In this document: piece by piece, positions 14,678 through 22,275 of the stretch
Numbering within the stretch: position 1 is the first letter of the stretch
Layout of the letters: each line of letters begins with the position of its first letter
Source of the DNA: a virus
Length of the DNA stretch: 24,967 nucleotides
Reading direction: 5' to 3' (one strand)
Virus record (IMG/VR): IMGVR_UViG_3300037010_001852
Location: 1-24,967 of that record
Translations under genes and position numbers: made by a program
The notes under the pieces: model-generated
Databases searched by the model: none
Told to the model about the DNA's origin: nothing
The model's input: the letters and a program-made list of their open reading frames with translations, nothing else

Positions 14678-14912
14678 ATTCTTCTAATTCAACTTTAATA
14701 TTCAAGTCATCAAAGGTAGTTTTTAATTCAAACATATCCATAAAATCTCCATGTTTTATTTCACATTTGCCTTTATTATGTGCAATTAAAGCACATTGTT
14801 CTGCTTGTATTACTTCATGTTTACATAGACCTATTAAACAGGCCATAATATATTCATGTGAGTTTATATCATCATTATATAACATGATCTTATGTGTTTG
14901 TATATCTTCCAT
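14658..14912 (-). CDS. ClpS-like ATP-dependent Clp protease adaptor
   Basis: The 84-aa protein has the ClpS core: HKIMLYNDDINSHEYIMACLIGL, with the NDD (13-16 region) that in ClpS contacts N-degrons, then EVIQAEQCALIAHNKGKCEIKHGD, equivalent to AxxxxxxVHxxGxA, and a last strand LNIKVELEE. Length and motif order fit a complete ClpS core without the extended N-terminal peptide. ClpS delivers N-end-rule substrates to ClpAP. A phage copy could redirect host proteolysis; this is inference. It starts the operon that includes the DUF6428 gene. Confidence 0.75.
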   Translation of the reverse strand: MEDIQTHKIMLYNDDINSHEYIMACLIGLCKHEVIQAEQCALIAHNKGKCEIKHGDFMDMFELKTTFDDLNIKVELEEYESDMH

Positions 14913-14930
14913 ACTCTTAATATATATAAA

Positions 14931-16022
14931 TTATACGGGAATATTGTAATTTTTCCATATAATTTTAGTTTGGTCAAAATCTTCTAAGGCTTCTTTAACC
15001 CATCTTTCATCAACTGTGTTCATATAACATAGTATATGTACAATAGCTTTATCATCAGGATTTAATCTTAAAAGTCTACCTATTCTTTGACTAGCTTTTC
15101 TTTCATTACCATATGAATGCATAATAATACCTTGTTTAAGATTAGATATATTAACACCTTCATTTAACTGCATAACAGATGAAAGTTTTGTAATAGATCC
15201 ATCTTTAAACATCTCAAGATTTTCTTCAGAATTAGGATTATTACTATGATAACTATGAGAACATAATCTATCAGCCTGATCTTGTGTATTAGCAAATACA
15301 ATACATTTAGTACTAATGCTATCCATTAACTTTTTAGTATATTTTTCTTTACTTGCATACTCCATCATTGCTTTCATTCTCATTACTCTAAGAATATGGA
15401 CAGGTCCAGAACCAGTTTCAAGTCTTTGACCCCAATAACTATAGTTTTGTACTTCAGAACTCATAAAACTTTTATTCTTCATTACTACAGAATAATTTTT
15501 TTCATTACTGAGTTCTAACTCATGTACTATAATTTGGTAATCATTTAGTATTCCTTGTTCTATAGCAGAGTCTGCTTTAAAAGTATATATTACAGGACAA
15601 AATTCATGTATTAATCTACCTTTTTCAGAATCTTTATATCTTGGAGGAGTCCCGGTAAGACCAATTATCTTTCCTTTATATAATTGTAGAAATCCTCTAT
15701 GACTATCTAATAAACTATGAGCTTCATCTAAATACACTGCATCAAAGTCAGCAGGATTATGTTTATTTAAACTTAGATAAGTTGTAAATGTAATCCTACT
15801 TAATTGTTCATGCATATCAAACTTTGCTGCATCATCTTTCCAAGATTGAAAAATAGATTTTTTAGGTGCAACTACTAATGTTCTCATAAGAGGTGTAGTA
15901 TAAAATTGCATATGTTTTAGGCCAACAAGGGTCTTACCGACCCCTGTTCCCAACACAATGCTACATCTTTGCTTACCTTCAGTTGCTTTTAATGCTTCTG
16001 CTTGTATTTCTTCTCTGTTCAT
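14931..16022 (-). CDS. SF2 DEAH-box helicase
   Basis: Motif I GTGVGKT (25-31), motif II DEAH (99-102), motif III-like TGTPP (about 123-127) and motif VI QRIGRLLR (about 315) are all visible, so the ATPase looks active. At 363 aa it is a compact helicase, comparable to UvsW-like or DEAD/DEAH phage helicases involved in recombination and replication restart. It overlaps the ParB-like gene by 4 nt (ATGA). Confidence 0.9.
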   Translation of the reverse strand: MNREEIQAEALKATEGKQRCSIVLGTGVGKTLVGLKHMQFYTTPLMRTLVVAPKKSIFQSWKDDAAKFDMHEQLSRITFTTYLSLNKHNPADFDAVYLDEAHSLLDSHRGFLQLYKGKIIGLTGTPPRYKDSEKGRLIHEFCPVIYTFKADSAIEQGILNDYQIIVHELELSNEKNYSVVMKNKSFMSSEVQNYSYWGQRLETGSGPVHILRVMRMKAMMEYASKEKYTKKLMDSISTKCIVFANTQDQADRLCSHSYHSNNPNSEENLEMFKDGSITKLSSVMQLNEGVNISNLKQGIIMHSYGNERKASQRIGRLLRLNPDDKAIVHILCYMNTVDERWVKEALEDFDQTKIIWKNYNIPV

Positions 16023-16783
16023 TTTGTTAATTTAAATATATTTTTGCTTATAAAAGCTTCTGCAGCTTCTGTATCACTCATAGCTTTTATAGTCTTAATA
16101 TGTTTATCAAGATTTGCTAATGAATTTGCATGATTATAAGTACCCCAAGCACGCATAAATACTTGTAAAAATTGATGTTTAACCCAACGGTCAGCTCTAC
16201 CAATTTTTAAAAAGAAATCATTAAATGCTTTAGCCATTTGTTGTGCTTCTGTATTTGTAATCTTAAAGTTACCAGATTTTAGTAATTGACTACCTGTTAC
16301 TACTGATGATGTTCCTTTAGTACATATTGCAGCTAACATTAATGGTTCAATATTATAACTATCTCTTAATTCAAATAAAGTATTGTAATCTGGAATATAC
16401 ATTTTAAATGCATTTACATAATTTAGTAATGTCCAAGATTTTGATGAGTTATTTAACATAGCCATTTTATTAACTAAATCTATTTTATCATCACTTTCAA
16501 TAACTACATAAGGTATTTCAAGATCTTCTGCTACTAAACCTTTAAATAAATGTTGACCATCAATAATGTACAATTTAAATGTACCATCAAGAAATTTAAT
16601 TTTAACACAAATAACTGGTCTTATAACACCCATTGCTCTAATGCTAGTTACCATTTTTTGAATATGGTTTGGACATGGGATCCTATTAATACCATCTAAT
16701 AAGTGAAATTGGTTATAATTTTTTGTAAATTTCATTTTTTTAAGTAATGCTAAAGCATTTTTTAATTCTGTTTTCATAATCAT
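16019..16783 (-). CDS. ParB/sulfiredoxin-like domain protein
   Basis: The N-terminal region QKMVTSIRAMGVIRPVICVKIKFLDGTFKLYIIDGQHLFKG has the ParB N-terminal pattern: helix, RPVxV strand, and a final DGQHR-like loop (DGQHLF). The remainder is helical (SSKSWTLLNYVNAFKMY) with no recognised DNA-binding domain. In phages such proteins vary from partition-like DNA binders to nucleases or CTPases; function here is not fixed. Its stop is coupled to the helicase. Confidence 0.7.
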   Translation of the reverse strand: MIMKTELKNALALLKKMKFTKNYNQFHLLDGINRIPCPNHIQKMVTSIRAMGVIRPVICVKIKFLDGTFKLYIIDGQHLFKGLVAEDLEIPYVVIESDDKIDLVNKMAMLNNSSKSWTLLNYVNAFKMYIPDYNTLFELRDSYNIEPLMLAAICTKGTSSVVTGSQLLKSGNFKITNTEAQQMAKAFNDFFLKIGRADRWVKHQFLQVFMRAWGTYNHANSLANLDKHIKTIKAMSDTEAAEAFISKNIFKLTK

Positions 16784-16798
16784 AAATTTTAAATCATA

Positions 16799-17233
16799 TT
16801 ATTTTAAAAATCCAAGTATTCTAGCCTCTTCAGGATGTTCGTGGATCCAACTGTGACAAGGTCTACAAGTTGATATCCATGATAATTGTGTTAATGTTTT
16901 TTCACCTCTTCCTTCCATGTGATGTATATCAGTAGCATTAAAGAAACAATCTTTTGATACTTTAACATTACATAAAGGATTCTTATCCATATATTCTTTT
17001 CTCATTAATAAATAAGCCTTATCTAATGCTTTTTGTTTATCAGATTTTAGCTTTATTCTTGGTCTTTTCTTTACATTAGGAAGAACCACAGGGACTAGGT
17101 TTTCAGTTGGTTTCTGAGCAACAAGATTGCTTTTGTGACAACTCCAGCAATTTTTGCAATATCTAAATCCCTCATGGTTTTTCCAAATTACAGATGGTTT
17201 CATACATCCATAACATTCTTTCAATTTTACCAT
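16799..17233 (-). CDS. HNH endonuclease with N-terminal zinc finger
   Basis: An N-terminal CxxC pair (CYGC, then YCKNCWSC) suggests a zinc ribbon. The C-terminal HNH part reads CNVKVSKDCFFNATDIHHMEGRGEK, then STCRPCHSWIHEHPEEARILG, giving the paired His and the terminal Cys-x-x-Cys-His of HNH nucleases. At 144 aa it matches free-standing phage HNH proteins (packaging-linked or recombination-type). It is in the operon with helicase and ParB-like gene, so not obviously an inserted homing element. Confidence 0.85.
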   Translation of the reverse strand: MVKLKECYGCMKPSVIWKNHEGFRYCKNCWSCHKSNLVAQKPTENLVPVVLPNVKKRPRIKLKSDKQKALDKAYLLMRKEYMDKNPLCNVKVSKDCFFNATDIHHMEGRGEKTLTQLSWISTCRPCHSWIHEHPEEARILGFLK

Positions 17234-17237
17234 TTAA

Positions 17238-17453
17238 CTATTCTTTTGGTTTAGGTACACCTTTTGCAATATAATATCTTATAAGATCTATTTTTTCATA
17301 TTTAGGTCTAGATACCATAGCTCCTGTAAATATACAGGTAGTCCACCAATAGTTTTCATCTCTCATGGTTCTTAAATCTTCTAAATCTAATCCAGAAAGT
17401 AAATCAAAAAATTCTTGATCTATTGCATTTAATTTTGGTTCATATTTATTCAT
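17238..17453 (-). CDS. small hypothetical protein, 71 aa
   Basis: The protein MNKYEPKLNAIDQEFFDLLSGLDL ... WWTTCIFTGAMVSRPKYEKIDLIRYYI looks globular and helical. It is not recognised. It overlaps the next upstream gene by 4 nt, so it is coupled in the operon. Confidence 0.7.
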   Translation of the reverse strand: MNKYEPKLNAIDQEFFDLLSGLDLEDLRTMRDENYWWTTCIFTGAMVSRPKYEKIDLIRYYIAKGVPKPKE

Positions 17454-17920
17454 TCAGATTTTAATCTTGGTAATTGGTTTTGAGGTAATTCTAAACTTAA
17501 AAAGTTTTTTGGTAAAATACCTTCAGACATAAAGATAGTAATAATTTTATCTTTATTTATATCAAGATCTCTAAAAGTTAAAGTATTTTTAAAAGATGTA
17601 TCTGTTTTAGTGTCAGATAATAAATACTCAGTTATTGGACTATTTGGAAACAATGTTTTAAATATAAAATTACTATATGATATAGTAATATCTTGTTTAA
17701 GTTTGTTTAGAACTATTTGTGCTTTTTTATACACATTTATAATCCTTTGTTTCTTTTTACTACACATTGTAGCAAGTTCTTGTTCAGTTAATGAACTTAG
17801 ACCATATAATGCTCTTTTGTATAAGTAATTTTGGTATTGATTCAGACCATCAGTATCATACTTTACATATGTTTTACTGTTTATCTGATAATTTTGTAAA
17901 TCTTGTTTAAACTTTTCCAT
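17450..17920 (-). CDS. conserved phage protein, 156 aa
   Basis: I recognise the pattern YLYKRALYGLSSLTEQELATM, then KKKQRIINVYKKAQIVLNKLKQ, TLFPN and FKNTLTFRDLDINKDKIITIFMSEGILPKNF as a conserved hypothetical of Bacteroidota phages; no function is known. It is the first gene of the HNH-ParB-helicase operon, immediately after the 17.95 kb terminator. Confidence 0.7.
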   Translation of the reverse strand: MEKFKQDLQNYQINSKTYVKYDTDGLNQYQNYLYKRALYGLSSLTEQELATMCSKKKQRIINVYKKAQIVLNKLKQDITISYSNFIFKTLFPNSPITEYLLSDTKTDTSFKNTLTFRDLDINKDKIITIFMSEGILPKNFLSLELPQNQLPRLKSE

Positions 17921-17946
17921 TTTTTATACATTTTTAATTAATAAAA

Positions 17947-17967
17947 AAGGGGACTATTAATCCCCTT
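17947..17967 (-). terminator. rho-independent terminator
   Basis: AAGGGGA and TCCCCTT form a 7 bp stem with a 7 nt loop, followed on the minus strand by a T-rich run (17941-17946). It closes the 17983-18456 gene; the next gene starts at 17920, leaving only a short promoter space with AAAAATGTAT, similar to the early-cassette promoter. Confidence 0.85.
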
Positions 17968-17982
17968 GTAACTATAATATTA

Positions 17983-18456
17983 TTAAATATTAAACTCTTC
18001 AGAAGGTTTCATTTTAGAAACTACATTCTTAAGTGGTGAATAAGCAGCTCTTAATTCTTCAATGTTGTCATGTTTAACAAATACATCTGGAATAGCAGCA
18101 TTATAAGAAAATCTTGTTCTTCTGTAAATTGGTTGTCCTTCTACTGTACACAAAATACCAGTATCACCTGCTATTTTAATTTCACGTTCTGCATTTTTTT
18201 CATTAAATGGAGTTAAAGATTCTTCTATAACAATTTTACCATCTAGTTTTTGACCAGCATGAAAACCTGTTAATTTTAAATCTACAAGACTACCAATAAT
18301 TAATGCTGAAATTGGTTTAGCAGATAAAAATCCATTATCATCAATAATAGTTTTTACTTGTTCTACTTTAATAAAACCATACATAGAATTTTTTGTTGAA
18401 ACATTTATTACTGAACCGGTTGTTTCATCCGCTTTTACTACAACTTTTGATTGCAT
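17983..18456 (-). CDS. hypothetical protein, possibly OB-like, 157 aa
   Basis: The protein is rich in beta strands (SVINVSTKNSMYGFIKVEQV, SALIIGSLVDLKLTGFHAGQ, KIVIEESLTPF), which could form an OB-like or Greek-key body. It then has helices (NIEELRAAYSPLKNVVSKM). There is no clear family. A monocistronic gene with its own terminator. Single-strand DNA binding is only a guess. Confidence 0.7.
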   Translation of the reverse strand: MQSKVVVKADETTGSVINVSTKNSMYGFIKVEQVKTIIDDNGFLSAKPISALIIGSLVDLKLTGFHAGQKLDGKIVIEESLTPFNEKNAEREIKIAGDTGILCTVEGQPIYRRTRFSYNAAIPDVFVKHDNIEELRAAYSPLKNVVSKMKPSEEFNI

Positions 18457-18548
18457 AATTTTAAGTTTTAAATAAATAAATAAATTGAATTGTGAGTTGA
18501 ATACTATATTATAGTCACTCTACCTATAATAAGTTAATATATAATATA

Positions 18549-18821
18549 TTAATTATCCAATGGACCGGATAGGTCAATTATATCATCAAATGGTTGATCA
18601 TCTGATTTATAATTTTGTATTTCATCATCATCTAATGAAACATAATCAAAGTCATAATACTTTTCTTTAGTATTAACATTTACTGCTGACTCTGAAAAAG
18701 GATTTATCATATGGTCACCGGCATCTAATGCAATTAAATGCTGGATATCTAAATCAGTTAAATCAAGATATTGTTCAACTGTTAGATGTATTACTTTGCC
18801 ATTTGGTAACTGATATAACAT
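18549..18821 (-). CDS. acidic conserved phage protein, 90 aa
   Basis: The opening MLYQLPNGKVIHLTVEQYLDLTDLDIQHL is a signature that I recognise from conserved hypotheticals of Bacteroidota phages. The C-terminus is very acidic (DDDEIQNYKSDDQPFDDIIDL). Function unknown. It lies between two regions with long leaders and is probably a single-gene unit. Confidence 0.7.
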   Translation of the reverse strand: MLYQLPNGKVIHLTVEQYLDLTDLDIQHLIALDAGDHMINPFSESAVNVNTKEKYYDFDYVSLDDDEIQNYKSDDQPFDDIIDLSGPLDN

Positions 18822-18916
18822 TTATTCATATAATCTGGTAGTAAATGTATGTTATTATTTTCATAATACTTACTGTAAGATTAATTAAATTTTTATTATA
18901 TAGCTAAAACAATAAA

Positions 18917-18937
18917 AAGGGGCTATTATAACCCCTT
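18917..18937 (-). terminator. rho-independent terminator
   Basis: AAGGGG and CCCCTT form a stem with a 9 nt loop, followed by TTTATT on the minus strand. It closes the operon ending with the 68-aa gene (stop at 18973). The 18822-18916 stretch after it holds the leader of the acidic protein; it contains only a CTTACTGTAAG palindrome, no gene. Confidence 0.75.
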
Positions 18938-18972
18938 ATTATTTGGAAAAGTATACCATAGATATACTATTT

Positions 18973-19179
18973 TTAATTATGTTTTTGATAATCTCTTATT
19001 TTATTTAACAAACCTTCATTAAAGTTTGTCCATTTAGAATAATTGGTATTGTAAACATAATTAGGTTTCTCTTCAGGTATATAATTACAAGTAGTTCCGG
19101 AAGCCAAAACATTCCCTTCATTATCTGTAATTTCTGCATCAAGATCAAATCCTAATACAGATGTTATAGTATTACTCAT
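18973..19179 (-). CDS. small hypothetical protein, 68 aa
   Basis: The protein begins MSNTITSVLGFDLDAEITDN and has a TWTNFNEGLLNKIRDYQ-like helical end. It is not recognised. Its start overlaps the upstream stop as TAATG, like the left-end cluster. It is the last gene of its operon, 36 nt before the terminator stem. Confidence 0.65.
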   Translation of the reverse strand: MSNTITSVLGFDLDAEITDNEGNVLASGTTCNYIPEEKPNYVYNTNYSKWTNFNEGLLNKIRDYQKHN

Positions 19180-19409
19180 TACTTAAAAAACATATAAATT
19201 AACATTACTATACTTACAATTACAAAACCATATAACATATATTTTAATGGTCTCATCATTTTAAGATTATATATTTCTTTTTCTAAGAGATACATTTCAT
19301 AGTCTATATCATTAATTGCTTGTAATTTAAAGTCATAATCTGAATCTGATCTTCTTGCTTCATCAAGTAAGATTAATAATTCTTTTCTTTTTTTTAATAG
19401 TTTTTTCAT
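19179..19409 (-). CDS. tail-anchored coiled-coil membrane protein, 76 aa
   Basis: Residues 1-50 form a charged coiled-coil-like stretch (LLKKRKELLILLDEARRSD, AINDIDYEMYLLEKEIYNL) and residues 55-75 a C-terminal membrane helix (LKYMLYGFVIVSIVMLIYMFF). The N-terminus is basic, so an N-in tail anchor is likely. Function unknown, and a single-helix phage membrane protein could be of many kinds. Confidence 0.65.
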   Translation of the reverse strand: MKKLLKKRKELLILLDEARRSDSDYDFKLQAINDIDYEMYLLEKEIYNLKMMRPLKYMLYGFVIVSIVMLIYMFFK

Positions 19410-19412
19410 AAG

Positions 19413-19481
19413 TTATACTTTTGTAAGCATCCAACATATAAAACTTATATACATTATAGCTAAAATTAATAATAGTTTCAT
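19413..19481 (-). CDS. possible 22-aa membrane micropeptide
   Basis: The frame MKLLLILAIMYISFICWMLTKV starts in ATGA overlapping the TGA of the upstream gene and ends 4 nt before the next gene. It would be one membrane helix. The tight fit between two genes argues for translation, but no homologue is known to me and it could be a spacer. Confidence 0.4.
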   Translation of the reverse strand: MKLLLILAIMYISFICWMLTKV

Positions 19482-19756
19482 AATTCTTGTATTTGTTTCA
19501 TTAAAGCATCTATTTCTTCTTGGGATAAGTGACCGATACTATCATTTGATATAGGATTGTTATAAGATGCAACACTAAAATTTTTTTCAGGAATCCATTG
19601 AAGTATAGTGAGCTCATATTTACCTACAAGACCGCCCTTTGTGAACGGTCCCATAAGTATACTCACTCCCCAGTTATTATCAAATATAAGTTGACCCTTA
19701 ACACAACCATCTTCTAATATTAATGGTATATCTTTAAAGGTCTTCATTGTATTCAA
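19478..19756 (-). CDS. hypothetical protein, 92 aa
   Basis: The N-terminal part (NTMKTFKDIPLILEDG) and WGVSILMGPFTKGGLVGKYELTILQW suggest a compact beta protein with a helical C-terminus (LSQEEIDALMKQIQEL). It is not recognised. It overlaps its neighbour upstream by 23 nt; M4 is an alternative start. Confidence 0.7.
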   Translation of the reverse strand: MNTMKTFKDIPLILEDGCVKGQLIFDNNWGVSILMGPFTKGGLVGKYELTILQWIPEKNFSVASYNNPISNDSIGHLSQEEIDALMKQIQEL

Positions 19757-19952
19757 ATGTATTAGTTTCTATATATTCTATTATTTCTTCTTTGTAACAA
19801 TAATCAACAGTTTTACCGTAAAATATTTGGTTACCTTCAGTAATTTGAGTTGAATCCTGAAACTCTAATCTATAAGTATTTCTACCATCAATGTTTTTTT
19901 CATAAACTATGGTACCTGTAATCAGATACCATAGAAAAATTATTGTATTCAT
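19734..19952 (-). CDS. small protein with hydrophobic N-terminus, 72 aa
   Basis: MNTIIFLWYLITGTIVYEKN could be a signal-anchor or membrane-facing N-terminus, followed by an acidic, beta-like body (DSTQITEGNQIFYGKTVDYCYK). It is not recognised. It shows a 23 nt overlap with the downstream gene and 4 nt with the upstream one, so it is part of a tightly coupled cluster. Confidence 0.6.
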   Translation of the reverse strand: MNTIIFLWYLITGTIVYEKNIDGRNTYRLEFQDSTQITEGNQIFYGKTVDYCYKEEIIEYIETNTFEYNEDL

Positions 19953-20278
19953 ATTTCATTAAGATTAGCAAAACTTAATTCAAGATTTCCTTGTTTTAAA
20001 AGTGCTTGATTTGCATCTATTAACTTATTGATTTTAAAGTCATTTAAGTTTAAAGCAAGACTTAATTTAAAGTCTTCAAACTTTGTATATACATATACAT
20101 TGTTTTGTTTAGTATTAAAACTACCTTCTATTCTATAACCATTTCTTGTTTGCATTATACAAATTTCAGGAAATTTCTTTTCAAGTTCTATTGCTTGTTG
20201 ATTACTCATCTTGCAATTAATTTTTACAAGAATGTTTGTTCCCAATTGGGAATAGCCATATTTTAATTGATGATTCAT
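19949..20278 (-). CDS. hypothetical protein, 109 aa
   Basis: Not recognised. It alternates short strands and helices (NILVKINCKMSNQQAIELEKKFPEI; NGYRIEGSF; NVYVYTKFEDFKLSLAL) and may be a ferredoxin-like alpha/beta fold. It is coupled to the next gene by a 4 nt overlap. Confidence 0.65.
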   Translation of the reverse strand: MNHQLKYGYSQLGTNILVKINCKMSNQQAIELEKKFPEICIMQTRNGYRIEGSFNTKQNNVYVYTKFEDFKLSLALNLNDFKINKLIDANQALLKQGNLELSFANLNEI

Positions 20279-20282
20279 AAGT

Positions 20283-20465
20283 TTATTTTTTAAGTGCTAG
20301 TGTTATTACAAATGTTAAATACATAATTTCCAAAATCCAGTTATGAATTGCAAAACCAGAAAAATCCATCATGTTATAAGTAAACATTCCTACAATAAAA
20401 TACTGTAAGAATATAGCTATCAGTAAATGAATACTGATAGCATTAATAATATTAATTGTCTTCAT
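20283..20465 (-). CDS. small membrane protein, 60 aa
   Basis: Two hydrophobic segments (about residues 8-30, ISIHLLIAIFLQYFIVGMF, and 40-57, NWILEIMYLTFVITLAL) predict two membrane helices. The ATG overlaps the TGA of the upstream gene (ATGA). Function unknown. Confidence 0.65.
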   Translation of the reverse strand: MKTINIINAISIHLLIAIFLQYFIVGMFTYNMMDFSGFAIHNWILEIMYLTFVITLALKK

Positions 20466-20761
20466 AGTAATTGATTTAATAATTTAAGTGTGTGAGTAGA
20501 CCATTTAATTGATAAGTTTTGGTAAATCCATTTCATATAAGATGGATAAAATTTAATTGCTTGTTCAACAGTTAAATTAATAATGTGTGGTTTATTACTA
20601 AACCAACAGTTGTCCCATGGTCTAGTTCTTTGTCTTGTTTGAACTATTTCACGTTCATTTGGTAGACCATAAAAGTTTTTATTCTCAGGTCTATGTTTTT
20701 CTTTAAGATTAATAATATTATTAACCTGTAATTCTTGGAGATAAGTAGAAATCATAATCAT
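20462..20761 (-). CDS. hypothetical protein, 99 aa
   Basis: The start at 20761 (MIMISTYLQELQVNNI) is chosen because the upstream frame runs through a leader that is repeated at 21189-21204; M3 at 20755 is an alternative. The C-terminus PHIINLTVEQAIKFYPSYMKWIYQNLSIKW resembles the YxxWI segment of exonuclease-X-C-terminal-like phage proteins, though only weakly. Function unknown. Confidence 0.6.
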   Translation of the reverse strand: MIMISTYLQELQVNNIINLKEKHRPENKNFYGLPNEREIVQTRQRTRPWDNCWFSNKPHIINLTVEQAIKFYPSYMKWIYQNLSIKWSTHTLKLLNQLL

Positions 20762-20768
20762 ATTTTTT

Positions 20769-20784
20769 AAGTATTTAATAAGTA
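20769..20784. repeat. leader repeat AAGTATTTAATAAGTA, copy 1
   Basis: The 16 bp sequence occurs here and exactly again at 21189-21204, each a few bases upstream (minus strand) of a start codon. It probably belongs to a shared promoter or leader. It fixes the choice of start for the gene at 20462-20761. Confidence 0.7.
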
Positions 20785-20821
20785 TAAGCAGTTTCACCAT
20801 CCCACTGCTAAGGTCAATTAA

Positions 20822-20983
20822 TTAGTAAGGTGACTGATTCTTTAAAGCATTTAAGTCTGTTTCATTTTTTCTGTCTTCCCAACATTGTTGGCATTCATGT
20901 ACTTCATCACAAGTACAAGTTAATTCCGGAGATATACTGTATAACATATACATATCTCTTGCATCATCAAAAAATTCTCCCAT
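20822..20983 (-). CDS. small Cys-rich protein, 53 aa
   Basis: The frame starts MGEFFDDARDMYMLYSISPE and carries CTCDEVHECQQC, a CxC...CxxC arrangement that could bind zinc. The C-terminus is LKNQSPY. The start lies just after a T-rich leader with AAACTTATTTAAAATG. It is acidic overall. Function unknown. Confidence 0.55.
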   Translation of the reverse strand: MGEFFDDARDMYMLYSISPELTCTCDEVHECQQCWEDRKNETDLNALKNQSPY

Positions 20984-21014
20984 TTTAAATAAGTTTAAGT
21001 AGTTAAATTAATAA

Positions 21015-21182
21015 TTATGCAGAGACTAATTTCTCTGCACTGTAAGATTCCCGTAACTCTACTATAACATTAATAGGTAAGTCATAAAGAGCATCAATAT
21101 ACTCTTGAGAAAATGTAATGTTGTTTTTCTGTGCAGAAGCTACCAACTTGGTAACTTCAGTAATCATAAACATTGTAATCAT
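21015..21182 (-). CDS. small hypothetical protein, 55 aa
   Basis: The frame has three close in-frame ATGs (21182, 21173, 21167). The core EVTKLVASAQKNNITFSQEYI, then DALYDLPINVIVELRE, looks like a complete small helical domain. Its last codons form the 21018-21039 hairpin. It is not assigned to a family. Confidence 0.6.
   Translation of the reverse strand: MITMFMITEVTKLVASAQKNNITFSQEYIDALYDLPINVIVELRESYSAEKLVSA
21018..21039 (-). terminator. hairpin overlapping gene end (weak terminator)
   Basis: TGCAGAGA and TCTCTGCA form an 8 bp stem with a 6 nt loop, inside the last codons of the 55-aa gene. The following minus-strand tract TAATTATTAATTT is only partly T-rich, so termination may be weak. 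Confidence 0.5.
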
Positions 21183-21188
21183 AATTGT

Positions 21189-21204
21189 AAGTATTTAATA
21201 AGTA
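21189..21204. repeat. leader repeat AAGTATTTAATAAGTA, copy 2
   Basis: This is the exact second copy of the 16 bp sequence at 20769-20784. It lies 7 nt upstream of the 21182 ATG on the minus strand, equivalent to the spacing in the first copy. Confidence 0.7.
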
Positions 21205-21242
21205 AAATTATAACAGTATCAAGCCCTGTCATTGGCAATATC

Positions 21243-21512
21243 TTAAATCCATTCATCATCATCATCTTCTTCATCATCTTCATCTTTATCTTCTTCATCA
21301 TCTCCATGTAATCTTCCTGAAAATCTTGTAATACTTGTTATGTTATGATGTTTAAAACATTTTATACATTTTATATATACAGATGTAGATCCAGGAATAC
21401 TTTCATAATCTTCTTTAGTTGCTACAAATACTATAGTTTTAAATAAGTCACGATCTTTATTACCACATTCACATTTTAATGTTAATGGTTTAATATCTTT
21501 TGATTTTGACAT
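21243..21512 (-). CDS. zinc-ribbon protein with polyacidic tail, 89 aa
   Basis: The ATG at 21512 (MSKSKDIKPLTLKCECGNKD) is preferred over one 39 nt upstream, which would translate the shared leader. CECGN and CIKC form a zinc ribbon with about 35 residues between pairs. The last 20 residues are nearly all Asp and Glu, encoded by a simple GAT/GAA repeat. The tail could mimic DNA or recruit a basic partner. No family assigned. Confidence 0.65.
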   Translation of the reverse strand: MSKSKDIKPLTLKCECGNKDRDLFKTIVFVATKEDYESIPGSTSVYIKCIKCFKHHNITSITRFSGRLHGDDEEDKDEDDEEDDDDEWI

Positions 21513-21760
21513 TTCATATAAGTTTAATTGGTTACATTTTAAAAATAGCAATGGTAGAACCTTTCTTTATTCTACATTTATGAAGCCATAATGACCAGAC
21601 TCTTATCTATCTGCAGAGCCATTGCTATTAGTTTTAATACTCTTGGGTTACGCACATTAGTATCCATAGTGCCGATGTCTGGTTACATCTTCAAGGTTTT
21701 TCACCTATGTGTAGTTCAAATACTACACTACTAATCCCTCTGTACTCAATATGCATATCC

Positions 21761-21863
21761 TAAATATTTACATCACAAATATATTAAGACCTTAAGTGGT
21801 CAAGTACAAGTACTTATATTTTATAAATATTTATCACGAATATGTTAAGACACTAAATGGTCA
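21761..21863. repeat. degenerate direct repeat of about 40 bp
   Basis: Positions 21761-21802 and 21824-21863 share TAAATATTTA, then TCACRAATAT, then TTAAGACM and GGTCA; they differ by a 2 bp gap and a few bases. In both copies GAC and GTC flank a short AT loop, so each can form a small hairpin. Confidence 0.75.
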
Positions 21864-22275
21864 CATATTGTCTACCCTTGGGAAGTAGAAATGGTACATT
21901 ACTAATAGACATTATTGTTTAGTCTATTGCTTGTAATCAGGATTTCTGCCTGACCTATAGGATACTACCCTAATTATAATTATTTTTTTATTCTGTAATC
22001 TGTTCCTATCATTAGTTCAAGGATACTGATTAGTAAAATTTTAAAGATTTCGGAAATACTAATATTGCTTCTATCATAGAGAGAAACAATACTAATAGTA
22101 ATAGTTATAGATATAGTAGAGAACTCATATGTATTTAGCTATATAACATATATTATATGACTTTATTCCAAATCTGTTAGTACTCTTACTACTAAAGATA
22201 TGGTGAGAGTTTTATTCTCAAACATCCTGTAACCCTTATACACACTGACTTACAGAACTTTTATCAAAATATTTT

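Noticed and set aside
21709-21728. T-arm-like hairpin GTGTAGT-TCAAAT-ACTACAC suggesting a tRNA gene
   Set aside because: The loop is 6 nt, no matching acceptor stem, anticodon arm or D-arm lies at the right distances on either strand.
21928-21960. 5 bp stem with 7 nt loop (TCAGG-ATTTCTG-CCTGA) resembling an anticodon arm
   Set aside because: Position 37 would be T, and there are no T-arm or acceptor sequences around it.
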